From an uncultured Chlorobiota bacterium (GTDB lineage Bacteria > Bacteroidota > Bacteroidia > Bacteroidales > JAADGE01): DNA of 34,209 nucleotides. The position numbers were made by a program, and so were the translations under genes. A model generated the notes under the pieces. That model made no database searches. It was not told the origin of the DNA and saw only the letters and a program-made list of their open reading frames with translations. Where the stretch lies: assembly GCA_947311255.1 (NCBI GenBank), contig CAMZKL010000065.1:1-34209 (forward strand), given 5' to 3'. Shown here piece by piece: positions 15,865 to 25,400 of this stretch (position 1 is its first letter; every line of letters begins with the position of its first letter).

Positions 15865-15876
15865 TACAACTTTGTA
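15865..15876. promoter_or_regulatory. Small palindrome upstream of the Rrf2 gene, possible operator
   Basis: TACAActTTGTA is a perfect 5-2-5 inverted repeat in the divergent gap between the M49 lipoprotein gene and the Rrf2 gene. It contains a TTTG (15871-15874) that could be the -33 element of the Rrf2 promoter. Rrf2 proteins often repress their own genes from such sites, so autoregulation is plausible, but a 12-base AT-rich palindrome can arise by chance. Confidence 0.3.
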
Positions 15877-15912
15877 GAATATTATTCGTTATATTTAAAA
15901 AATAAATAAAAA

Positions 15913-16317
15913 ATGAATTCAATAATAAATTTCTCAGAAGCGGCATCTATTGCTTTGCACAGCATTGTGTTAATTTCCAAAACTGATAAATACCTTAATG
16001 TTACAAAAATATCTGAATTAACAGGAAGTTCTAAACATCATGTTGCTAAAGTTATGCAAAGATTAGTAAAAGAACGCTACGTAAAATCTATGAGAGGACC
16101 TGCCGGAGGGTTTGTTCTTGTTAGAGATCCTGCAGAAATCAATTTTTTAAATATTTACGAAACAATTGAGGGCAAATTTTCTTCTTCTGAGGAATGTCCT
16201 TTTCATAAAAAAAAAGAGTGTGTTTTTTCAAAATGTTTGCTTAATAATATAACTGTTAAGATGACACAAGATTTCATTAATTATATGAAAAAACAATATG
16301 TTATAGATTATATTTAA
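15913..16317 (+). CDS. Rrf2-family transcriptional regulator with three cysteines
   Basis: Small DNA-binding regulator (134 residues). The N-terminal winged helix carries ISELTGSSKHHVAKVMQRLVKERYVKSMRGPAGGF (about 33-67), typical of Rrf2/IscR/NsrR. Cys95, Cys103 and Cys108 lie in the loop where IscR and NsrR bind a [2Fe-2S] or [4Fe-4S] cluster. The spacing (7 and 4 intervening residues) differs from the usual 5 and 5, so the ligand set may be unusual. It probably senses nitric oxide, oxygen or iron-sulfur status (family knowledge; the signal is not shown). It lies divergent from the M49 lipoprotein gene and 15 bp from the convergent molybdenum enzyme gene. Confidence 0.9.
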   Translation: MNSIINFSEAASIALHSIVLISKTDKYLNVTKISELTGSSKHHVAKVMQRLVKERYVKSMRGPAGGFVLVRDPAEINFLNIYETIEGKFSSSEECPFHKKKECVFSKCLLNNITVKMTQDFINYMKKQYVIDYI

Positions 16318-16332
16318 GCTAAAAATATAAAT

Positions 16333-18594
16333 TTAAAATCTATTTCCTACTCTCAAACTCATAAAAACCTTCTCATGTGTCATTGGAGCAACAAAATCTG
16401 ATTTAAAATTAGGATTATATGCTTTTATTGCATCAAGAACTGCAAAATAAACACCTAATCCATATATAAAAGGAGGTTCTCCAACAGCTTTTGATTTTAA
16501 TATTGCATGTTTATGTCCTTTTGTTTTTAGAGCTTTAACTTTTACACATTTTGGAACAGAATTAATGTCAGGAACTTTATATGAAGATAATGAATTTGCT
16601 AAAAGACGACCTTTTTCATCAAATCTTATCTCTTCCATAGTTAACCAACCTATACCTTGAATTAATGCTCCTTCAATTTGCCCCTTATCAATAAGAAGGT
16701 TCATACTTTGTCCAAAATCATGAACAATTTCAACCAAATCAATATCAAATATTCCTCTGACAGTATCAACAGTAACAGTTGATATTGCAGTTCCATATAC
16801 ATGATAAGCAAATGGATGCCCTTTTTCTTTAGTTTTATCAAACCAAATTTCAGGGGTTACATAATGCCCCTTTTCAGAAAGTTTAACTTTGTTAATAAAA
16901 GCAGTATTAATGAGTTTATTCCAAGTAATTTCAGTTTTTATATTGTTTTTGTACACAAAGCCGTCAATAATTTTTATTTTATTAGACTTTACTTCTAAAA
17001 TTTCAGATGCAGTTTGTTTTAATCTTTTTAATAAATCTGCACAAGCAATTTTCACTGCATTCCCATTTAAATCTGCTCCTGAGCTTGCAGCGGTTGGAGA
17101 AGTGTTTGCCACTCTTGTTGTGTTTGTAGTTTCAATTTTAATTTTATCAATTGAAATTCCAAAAATATGTGTTGCAACCTGTTTCATTTTTGTGTTTACT
17201 CCTTGTCCCATTTCGATTGCACCTGTGCTTATTCCAACACTACCGTCTTGATATATATGAACAAGTGCTCTTGCATGATTCATCATAGTGTTTGTAAATG
17301 AAATTCCAAAACAAAGTGGTGTAATAGCAATTCCTTTTTTAAATTTTGTATTTTCAATATTAAATTTCCTAACTTTTTCAAATTGTTTTTTTATTGAAAA
17401 AAGGCTGTCAGCAACTTTCCATGAATGTTTAGCTTCTACTTTTGTAGCAACTTGTCCATAAGGAAATTCATCGTTTTCTTGTAGTAAATTTGCGTATTGA
17501 ATCTCATAAGCATTTATTCCAATTTCATCAGCAGCTTGTTGTATTGCAGATTCTAAAGCAAAAAATGCTTGTGGTGCCCCAAAACCTCTAAAAGCAGTAT
17601 TTGGTGGTGTATTTGTTCTACAACTAAAAACTTTTATTTTTGTGTTTGGAATAAAATAACTTCCAGTTGCATGAAATAATGTACGTTCCATAATTGCAGG
17701 AGATAAATCAGAAGAAGCACCAGCATCTTGAATAAATTCAACTTCGTAAAATTGTATTTTTAAATCTTTTGAAAGGCCCAAAGTATATTCTGCAGAATAT
17801 GGATGGCGTTTTCCTGTCATTCTCATATCATCATGCCTTGAAAGAATCATTTTTACAGGTTTTTTCAGTAAGAATGAAGCAAGAGAAACCATTGCTGCCC
17901 AAGGAGTTGCTTGATCTTCTTTTCCTCCAAAACCACCTCCAAGTCTGTTTACATCAACTTCAATTTGGTTCATTGAAATACCGAGTATTTGAGAAGTTAT
18001 TTTTTGTACGGAAGTTGCTCCTTGTGTTGAAGAATATAGAGTTAATGCACCATTTTCTTTTGGAACAGCATAAGAGCCTTGGGTTTCTAAATAAAGATGT
18101 TCTTGTCCACCTGTTTCAGATGTACCTTTTATAATATATTCAGATTTTTCTTTTCCTTTCTCAATTTTTCCTAATTTAAAAGTGCGAGGAGGCAGTATAA
18201 AATTTTTATTTTTTTTTGCAATTTTTGGGTCTGTAATTGCTGTTAATTCATCTGCAGTAAATTCAATAAGTTTTTGTGCGTTTCTTGCAATTCTTTCAGA
18301 CTCAGCGACTATTAATGCAATTGGTTGACCAATAAAATGAACTTCACTCTCTGCAAACAAAGGTTCATCTGGAATAATTGCTCCTACTTGATTTTTTCCG
18401 GGTATATCTTTATAAGTAAAAATTTTAATTACTCCGGATAGTTCCTCTGCTTTTTTATAATTTATTTTTATATTTTTGGCATGAGCAATAGGCGAGTTAT
18501 AGACTAATCCGAATAATGTTCCTTGAAGCTCAGGTATATCATCCAAATATATAGATTCTCCTCTTAGGTGGCTTTTTGAGTCAATATTTTTCAT
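16333..18594 (-). CDS. Molybdopterin-binding subunit, xanthine dehydrogenase family (XdhB-like), without partner genes
   Basis: Catalytic subunit of a molybdenum hydroxylase, expected to hydroxylate a purine or other heterocycle. The 753 residues are complete for the family. Visible are the opening block HLRGESIYLDDIP, the cofactor motif GGGFGGKE (219-226), FRGFGAPQAF with Arg336, MEMGQGVNTKMKQVA-like sequence (EMGQG), and the catalytic Glu706 in KAVGEPP. Members need an iron-sulfur domain and usually a FAD domain, encoded beside them or fused. Neither is seen: the upstream neighbour is a LysM protein on the other strand and the downstream one is the convergent Rrf2 gene. Partners may be elsewhere in the genome. 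The exact substrate cannot be read. Confidence 0.9.
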   Translation of the reverse strand: MKNIDSKSHLRGESIYLDDIPELQGTLFGLVYNSPIAHAKNIKINYKKAEELSGVIKIFTYKDIPGKNQVGAIIPDEPLFAESEVHFIGQPIALIVAESERIARNAQKLIEFTADELTAITDPKIAKKNKNFILPPRTFKLGKIEKGKEKSEYIIKGTSETGGQEHLYLETQGSYAVPKENGALTLYSSTQGATSVQKITSQILGISMNQIEVDVNRLGGGFGGKEDQATPWAAMVSLASFLLKKPVKMILSRHDDMRMTGKRHPYSAEYTLGLSKDLKIQFYEVEFIQDAGASSDLSPAIMERTLFHATGSYFIPNTKIKVFSCRTNTPPNTAFRGFGAPQAFFALESAIQQAADEIGINAYEIQYANLLQENDEFPYGQVATKVEAKHSWKVADSLFSIKKQFEKVRKFNIENTKFKKGIAITPLCFGISFTNTMMNHARALVHIYQDGSVGISTGAIEMGQGVNTKMKQVATHIFGISIDKIKIETTNTTRVANTSPTAASSGADLNGNAVKIACADLLKRLKQTASEILEVKSNKIKIIDGFVYKNNIKTEITWNKLINTAFINKVKLSEKGHYVTPEIWFDKTKEKGHPFAYHVYGTAISTVTVDTVRGIFDIDLVEIVHDFGQSMNLLIDKGQIEGALIQGIGWLTMEEIRFDEKGRLLANSLSSYKVPDINSVPKCVKVKALKTKGHKHAILKSKAVGEPPFIYGLGVYFAVLDAIKAYNPNFKSDFVAPMTHEKVFMSLRVGNRF

Positions 18595-18715
18595 ATATAT
18601 GAAGTTTTAAAAATCAAAAATATGAAAAATATTTATAATTTAAAGTAATTGAATTTAGTTTTAATAATTTTAAATTTTAAGAAGGCAAATTTGTCCTGTC
18701 ATATTTTAAGAACAA

Positions 18716-18746
18716 TTTGATAAATCATCTCTTTTTTGTATTTTTA
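18716..18746 (+). promoter_or_regulatory. Promoter of the LysM-receptor gene
   Basis: TTTG at 18716-18719, then 19 bases, then TATTTTTA at 18739-18746. This fits the Bacteroidota vegetative pattern TTTG-N19-TAnnTTTG with one mismatch, 17 bases before the ATG at 18764. The rest of the 169-bp divergent gap to the molybdenum enzyme gene shows nothing else I can name. Confidence 0.45.
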
Positions 18747-18763
18747 CGGCAAATTATTTTTTT

Positions 18764-20623
18764 ATGAAGAAGGTTATAGGAATTATTATATTTCTTACAA
18801 TATATTTTATAAGTTTTTCCCAAGTTGAAATTAAAAAGTCGGAGGAAACAATTGTTGTAAATAATCAAAAATATTATTTACATAAGGTTGAAGCAGGACA
18901 GACATTTTATTCTATTTGTAAAGCATATAATGTTTCTCAGCGAGATGTTGCTAAAGCAAACTTGTTATATTCCCCTGATATAAAGGTGGGTATGATTCTT
19001 AAAATACCAATAGTTATAAAAGAGGAAATTAATTCTCCTGATTTTTATTTTCATAAAGTTTTAAAAGGAGAAACTTTATTTGCTCTTTCAAAAAAGTATA
19101 ATGTATCAATTGAAGATATAATAAAACATAATCCTGACGCAAAATATGGAATTAAAACCGACCAAATTTTAAAAATTCCTAATATTAAAAAAGGAAACTT
19201 TGATTATGAGGATGACAATATATTCTATTATACAGTTGAATCCGGGAATACATTATTTTCTATTTCTCAGAAATTTGGTGTTTCAATGGAGCTGATAATA
19301 AAATTCAATCCTGATTTGGAAGATACTGAAACGTTAGCTTCCGGGCAACTTCTTAAAATTCCAAAAAAAAATCACGATATTCCTGAAGATATTTCTATTG
19401 ACAGTACTGAAAATAAATCGTATGAACATTTATATTTTGAAGACGAAAATATTGTTCCTTGTTCAAGGTTTATATATGACAAATCTTTAACATTCAATAT
19501 TGTTGTTCTTTTACCATTTTTTTTAGATGATAATCTTAAAAAGATAAGTAGCTATAGAGATAGCAAAGATAAAATGTTCATTAAAAAAACTAAAAATTTC
19601 TACGAGCTTTATGAGGGGATGTTTTTAGCATTGCAAAAATTAAAAAGACAAGGTTTAAATATTAATTTATCTGTTTTTGACACAAAAAATGATGCAAAAA
19701 CTGTTAAAGATATTATGGATGGGCTAAATTATCCTGAGGTTGATTTAATAATTGGACCTGTATATACTGAGAATGTTAGAATTGCTTCTCATTATGCAAA
19801 ATTAAATCATGTAAATCTAGTTTCCCCATTATCAAAGAATATTGATTTAATTTCAAATAATCCTTTTATATTTCAAGTTATACCTTCCAAAGAGATGCAA
19901 ATCAGGCAAACTTCTGAAATGTTAGAAAAAGCACAAGATTCCAGCATTATTATTGTTCATAATGGAACAGAACAAGAAATTAAAGCAATTGAAATATATA
20001 AAGAAAAACTTTTAAAATCTTTTTATAATACTGAGCAAAATAACTCAACTAGCATAAAGGTTATTAATTTTAATACTGGTGGAGAAAAAAATATTGAAGA
20101 TGCTCTTTCTGTTGAGGATGAAAATGTTGTTATAATACCTTCAAATGAAGAGGTTTTTATAACAAGAGTAATTGACAGATTAGATTCAGTTACAGATGTT
20201 TATAAAATAAAATTATTAGGTTCTCCAAAATGGAAAAATTATCAAAGTATTAATTTTCATAACTTACAGAGTATGTCTTTTCAATACATATCTCCAATTT
20301 TTAAAGATTATACAAACCCTGAATTAAAAGATTTTTTGATGAATTATAGAAGTGCTTATGAAACAGAACCTTCTGATTATTCTTATGAAGGATATGATAT
20401 TTTATATTATTTTGCAAATGCATTAAGAAAATATGGAAGGCACTTTCAATTTTGTTTGTCTTCTGCTGATATTTTACCAAATAGATATGGAATTGTGCTG
20501 GACTTTGATTTTAAAAGGAATAATGAAAATGGAGGTTTTGAAAATAATGGAATTTTTATATTGAAATATGATGAAAATTATCGTTTAATAAACGCAAAAA
20601 ATATTGAAAAGGAAATACCTTAA
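18764..20623 (+). CDS. Triple-LysM protein with periplasmic-binding (receptor-ligand) domain
   Basis: Exported protein of 619 residues. A signal peptide (1-20, ending SFSQ) is followed by three LysM repeats (about 38-82, 94-138 and 155-200), each opening with a Tyr/His-x-V-x-x-G-x-T core. LysM domains bind peptidoglycan. The remaining 375 residues begin FNIVVLLPF and continue with LIIGPVYTENVRIASHYAK, resembling the type I periplasmic binding fold of branched-chain amino acid receptors. This LysM plus binding-fold layout is common in Bacteroidota, but its ligand is unknown and there is no ABC transporter nearby. A wall-anchored sensor or scaffold is a reasonable inference. Confidence 0.85.
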   Translation: MKKVIGIIIFLTIYFISFSQVEIKKSEETIVVNNQKYYLHKVEAGQTFYSICKAYNVSQRDVAKANLLYSPDIKVGMILKIPIVIKEEINSPDFYFHKVLKGETLFALSKKYNVSIEDIIKHNPDAKYGIKTDQILKIPNIKKGNFDYEDDNIFYYTVESGNTLFSISQKFGVSMELIIKFNPDLEDTETLASGQLLKIPKKNHDIPEDISIDSTENKSYEHLYFEDENIVPCSRFIYDKSLTFNIVVLLPFFLDDNLKKISSYRDSKDKMFIKKTKNFYELYEGMFLALQKLKRQGLNINLSVFDTKNDAKTVKDIMDGLNYPEVDLIIGPVYTENVRIASHYAKLNHVNLVSPLSKNIDLISNNPFIFQVIPSKEMQIRQTSEMLEKAQDSSIIIVHNGTEQEIKAIEIYKEKLLKSFYNTEQNNSTSIKVINFNTGGEKNIEDALSVEDENVVIIPSNEEVFITRVIDRLDSVTDVYKIKLLGSPKWKNYQSINFHNLQSMSFQYISPIFKDYTNPELKDFLMNYRSAYETEPSDYSYEGYDILYYFANALRKYGRHFQFCLSSADILPNRYGIVLDFDFKRNNENGGFENNGIFILKYDENYRLINAKNIEKEIP

Positions 20624-20707
20624 TGGCACTCCTATATTAACTCTTGTTTTTTTATATACATTTATTTATTATTTTTGATTGTTTGAATTTATAAAAAACA
20701 AATAAAA

Positions 20708-22342
20708 TTGAAAACAAAATTTAGATTAAAAATTTTCACTAAATTAATTCTTGGATTTAGTATTGTTCTGTTATCATTCTTAACAGCATATGTTTTTATA
20801 TACCAAATGCTCTCCCAAAACAAAGAATTAACACACAAAGTTAATAATGATATTGTTCCCTCAATGTCAAATTTAAATAAACTCTCTTCAATAGTTTTTG
20901 AATCAAAACATTTATTGAAAAATTGGGTTTTATTTGAAAAAGAAACAAATACACCTGAAAAACATAGATTAATAAAGATTAACCAAAAAAAATATATTGA
21001 CACAAAATCTGATTTAAAACAATTATCTAAAACTTGGAATGAAAATGAACAATTAAAATTAGAACAGGTTTTTACACTAGCAGACAGTTGGTTTTCTCAA
21101 CAGAAAGATTTAATGAAAAGATTAAATTCTCCGGAAAAATATGAAGACTCTAATTTTAATTTAAAATTTTATAATCTTGTTCAAGAAGGGGGTCCACTGA
21201 TGGATTTGGGAGACAACATTAAATCCCAAATTGATGAGATGTATTCTACTAAGAAAAACATTTTGCTTTCTTATAATAATAAAATGGAGAAATCTTTTTT
21301 GACTTTTACTAATAGAATTATAATTTCCGGAATTATAGTTTTAATTATGGTAATTTTAATTACTTTCCTATTTGTTAATTCAATGCTTGTTCCTTTAAAC
21401 TCAATTCGTAGAGTAATATCATCTATGTCGGAGGGAGAACTACCTAAAAAAGAAATTTATACTTCTACAGATGAAATTGGACAAATGGGAAAGGTTTTGA
21501 ATGAACTAATTATTGGGTTAAGACAAAAAGCAGAGTTTGCAAAAGAAATTGAAGGAGGAAATTTTACAGGGAGTTTTAAAGTTAGCGGAAAAAAAGATTT
21601 ATTAGGAAATTCTCTCTTAGCTATGAGAAATAGTTTGGCAGAAGCTGATAAACATGAATCTTTGAGAAGAAAAGAAAATGAGGAAAGAAGCTGGATTACG
21701 CAAGGGATTTCGGAATTTAATGACATAATTAGAGAACATAGTGGAACACAAGAACAGTTTGCTCTAACTTCAATTAATAAATTAACAAGATATACAAACT
21801 CTCAGGTAGGAGGTTTCTATCTTCTTAATGAATCTGATCCTGAAAATATTTTTCTTGAACTTGCTGCATTTTATGCTTATGATAGACATAAATTTTTTGA
21901 GGAAAAAATTCTTCCGGGTGAAAATCTTATTGGACAGTGTTATTATGAAAAGGATACAATTTTCTTAACTGATATTCCTGCAGGTTATATTAAAATTTCA
22001 TCAGGACTTGGTAAAGAAGATGCAAGAAGTTTAATAATTGTTCCTCTAATTTATAATAATAAAATTTATGGAATTATTGAGTTAGCTTCTATAAATATTT
22101 TTGAGCCATATCAAATTGAATTTATTGAGAGAGTAGGAGAAATAATTGCATCAACAATTTCTAATATTAGATTAAATAAACAAAAGTCTCATTTTATTGA
22201 TGAAATAAAAGAAACATCAGATATCCGGATTGTTTCTAAAAACAAATTTGATATTGATAATGAACTAGAAGAGTTAATTTCTGAAAACAATGAACTAATA
22301 AAAGAAAATGAGGAGTTAAGAAAACAACTAAAAGGTATTTAA
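20708..22342 (+). CDS. Membrane sensor: four-helix-type ligand region, HAMP, GAF, C-terminal coiled coil
   Basis: A 544-residue signalling protein. Transmembrane helices lie at about 13-32 and 204-226, enclosing a helical extracytoplasmic region of about 170 residues like that of chemoreceptors. A HAMP linker follows (about 227-280; GELPKKEIYTSTDEIGQMGKVLNELI), then a linker helix and a GAF domain (about 345-490). It ends in an acidic coiled coil (515-542, ELEELISENNELIKENEELR). No histidine kinase, GGDEF, phosphatase or MCP signalling domain is seen, so it must act through a partner. The start is TTG at 20708; the next in-frame ATG would remove the first membrane helix. It lies 84 bp downstream of the LysM-receptor gene. 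Confidence 0.82.
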   Translation: MKTKFRLKIFTKLILGFSIVLLSFLTAYVFIYQMLSQNKELTHKVNNDIVPSMSNLNKLSSIVFESKHLLKNWVLFEKETNTPEKHRLIKINQKKYIDTKSDLKQLSKTWNENEQLKLEQVFTLADSWFSQQKDLMKRLNSPEKYEDSNFNLKFYNLVQEGGPLMDLGDNIKSQIDEMYSTKKNILLSYNNKMEKSFLTFTNRIIISGIIVLIMVILITFLFVNSMLVPLNSIRRVISSMSEGELPKKEIYTSTDEIGQMGKVLNELIIGLRQKAEFAKEIEGGNFTGSFKVSGKKDLLGNSLLAMRNSLAEADKHESLRRKENEERSWITQGISEFNDIIREHSGTQEQFALTSINKLTRYTNSQVGGFYLLNESDPENIFLELAAFYAYDRHKFFEEKILPGENLIGQCYYEKDTIFLTDIPAGYIKISSGLGKEDARSLIIVPLIYNNKIYGIIELASINIFEPYQIEFIERVGEIIASTISNIRLNKQKSHFIDEIKETSDIRIVSKNKFDIDNELEELISENNELIKENEELRKQLKGI

Positions 22343-22347
22343 TTAAT

Positions 22348-22422
22348 GGGACTTCTAAAAATTCATTTCTATCAAGAAACAAAATATAACAAATAAGATG
22401 CGAATAAATTTTTAGAAGTCCC
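22348..22422. repeat. 16-bp perfect inverted repeat with 43-nt spacer between convergent genes
   Basis: GGGACTTCTAAAAATT (22348-22363) and AATTTTTAGAAGTCCC (22407-22422) are exact reverse complements. The pair nearly fills the gap between two convergent genes. It may be a two-way terminator with a large loop, or a short palindromic mobile element. The spacer has no ORF. Confidence 0.7.
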
Positions 22423-22432
22423 CTTAACTATT

Positions 22433-25400
22433 TTAAACCTCCCAAACTATATCTTCTTCAACATAATAAATAAATGCAGATGCATCTCGTTTATAAACTT
22501 GTTCAATTAAATGTTTGTATTCTAAAATTTGTTGTTTATATTTTTCTTGTTGTTTTCCAAACTTAAAATCAATAACAATTAATGTATCCTCATTTATTAA
22601 AACCCTATCGGGTATTCTGATGTCTCCTTTAATAGTTATTAATGCTTCTTCATTTTTAACATCGTATTTATCACTAAACCAGTCTTTTATATTTTTACGA
22701 GAAACAACTTCTTCAATTTTCAGTTTTAATTCTTCAGTTTCTTTTTTTGTAATATAACCTTCTAAATACATTTTTTTTAAACTGTCTTCAATATCATCAG
22801 AAGTTTTAATTTCAGCAAAAATCTTATGCATTAATGTTCCATAATTTACTTTTTCTTCAATTGCTTCAATACTTTCAATAAAAAAATCTTCTGACCCATA
22901 ATTTATTTTTACTTTTTCTTGCCAATTATTATTTGGATATTCATCTAATTCATCAAGTGTTACTATTTTCAAATCTGCATTGTTTTCAATAGATTTTATA
23001 TTCTTTGAATATTCATCTTCTATTAATAATATATTTTTAGAAGCATCAAAATTAACCGCCAAATTTATTAGAGTTGAACAATTTTCAATTTCTTTTGTTG
23101 TATTTATTTTCACGGCTTTATATAATAATTGTCCAATATCTTTTATTTCTGTTTCCTTTTTAGCCGGCTCTTTAAAGTATGAATAAATATGTAGCTCTTT
23201 TATTGCCCTGGTAAATGCAACATAAAGCATATTTATGGCATCTGTATTAGCAAAAAGGTTTTCGTTAAAATATTCTTCACTAAAATAAGTGTTTATTAAT
23301 TTTTTGCTGTATTTAATAGGCAAATATTCAAATTGATTAAATGGACTTTTTTGGGAATTTGTCCAAAGTAAAGGAGCATTTTTTGCAAAATGGTCTATGC
23401 TCCAATTTGCAAAAGGCATAATTACAACATTAAAAGCCAAACCTTTGGATTTATGAATTGTCATAACTTTTATTGCATCTACTTTATCGGAAATTTGAAC
23501 AGATTTTGTACGCCCCTTTTCGTCCCACCACCTTAAAAACTCAGACAAATCTGAGTTCTTATTCCTTGTAAAATCAGAAATAACATCTTGAAAAGACCTA
23601 ATATAAATAAATTCTTCTTTTTCATATTTTAAAGCAAAAAGTCTAATTAACTTTTCAGAAATCTCAAATGTTGATAATTTGGAAAGCTCAAAACTGTTTT
23701 CTACAAAATTATTTGGCAGTAAGTCTTTGTAAGTATTATTTTTAACGGATAAGAATATTTCATTAAAATCAATATCATTTTCCGATATTTTCTTTTGGTA
23801 TTCATATACCAATTGTGCAATATTTATTGTATCATTTTGATTGTGAATGTATTTCATTGCAGAAATAAGCAACTTTATAATTGATGAGTTTCCAATATGA
23901 AGGCTATCTGCTGAAATAATTTGATACTTTATTGATTCTTTATTATTTGTTTGATAATCAAGGAGTAAATCTACAACTTCTTTTGCTTCTAAATTTTTTC
24001 TAACTAAAATACCTATATCTTTCGGATTGTAATTATCATTTTTCAACAAATTGTTAATCATTTCAGGGAAATTATAATTTCCTTCTTCTTTATCTTCAAT
24101 TTTTAAATCTTTATCTCTAAATGTAATCTTTACTTTACCTCCAAGTTTACTTTTGCTTTCAGGTACTTTTTGACAGTTTTTTTCGTATGCATCAAGAATA
24201 ACCTTATTATAACCATCTTTAATCAATTTATCCAATATTTCAGAATTGTTAATTTCTTCTAATTTATTATTATATTGTTTTTGAAGAATTGATGGTAAAA
24301 TATCAAATATAGCATTGTTAAACTGAATTATGTTTTTTTTACTTCGCCAATTAATATCTAGAGATTTATCTTCCGACATTAGTTCTCCTATGTCTTTTTT
24401 TGCTCCAGATAGAAGTAACTTCCAATCTCCACCTCTCCACCGGTAAATAGATTGTTTAATATCTCCTACTATCAAGTTATATAGCCCTTGACTTAATGAG
24501 TTCATAATCAATGGTTTAAAGTTTTCCCACTGAAATCCAGAAGTATCTTGAAATTCATCAATTAAAATATTTTTAAAACGATTGCCAATTTTCTCATAAA
24601 TAAATGGAGCATCATTATCTCCAATAATTTTTTTAAGAAGTAGGGTAGTGTCGCTTATTAAAAGTAGGTTATTTTCACTTCTGTATTCAGGCAAAAAAGC
24701 AGCCAAGTCATTTAAAATGCCAAATGAATGAAAACTTTGTAAAACATGAACTGCAGAATAATATTCTTCACTTTCATTCTTAAAAATATCAAAAAACTCT
24801 TCAACAATTTTAAGTAAATTATTAATTACAGACTCAATAGTTTCTATTATTTCATTTTCTTCTTTTTGTTTATGCCAATTCTCAATGCCATCTAATGATT
24901 TTATAAGCGTTTGGTTTATGTCATCATAAATTTTACTTGGTATTTTTTTATAAAAATGATTTGAAATAATTTTAAATTTATTCCCCAAACTTTCATAATT
25001 AATTCCTTTCTTGTCAATAACGGATTTGTATTTTAAAGAAAAAGTGTCCATTTTTTTCTCAAACTTTTTCTTTATAGAATTTAAAAGAGCTAAAAACTTT
25101 TCAATTTTTTCTCTTTCATTTTCATTATTGTTCTTATCGAAATATAATTCTTGAAATTTCTCCTTAAAAATTTCATAAGCTAGTTTTTTTATTTCTTCTC
25201 TAAAATCCCAATTCTTTCCATCATTTATTTTATGCTCTGCATATTTTAAAAGCCATTTTTGCAAATGCTTATTATCTGATATACTTTTATATAGCATATC
25301 GGTTAAGTCATCAATTACTTTTTGAGTATCTAGTTCAATGTCGTATCCCGAACTTAAATTCATTTCATATGAAAATGCCCTGATAACTTTTTGAACAAAA

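Noticed and set aside
17769-18134. Antisense ORF of 121 codons inside the molybdenum enzyme gene.
   Set aside because: It lies opposite a well-conserved domain, has no recognisable protein features and follows from the base composition. The same holds for other antisense ORFs, such as 519-821, 2752-3120, 16889-17251, 32267-32671 and 33820-34116.
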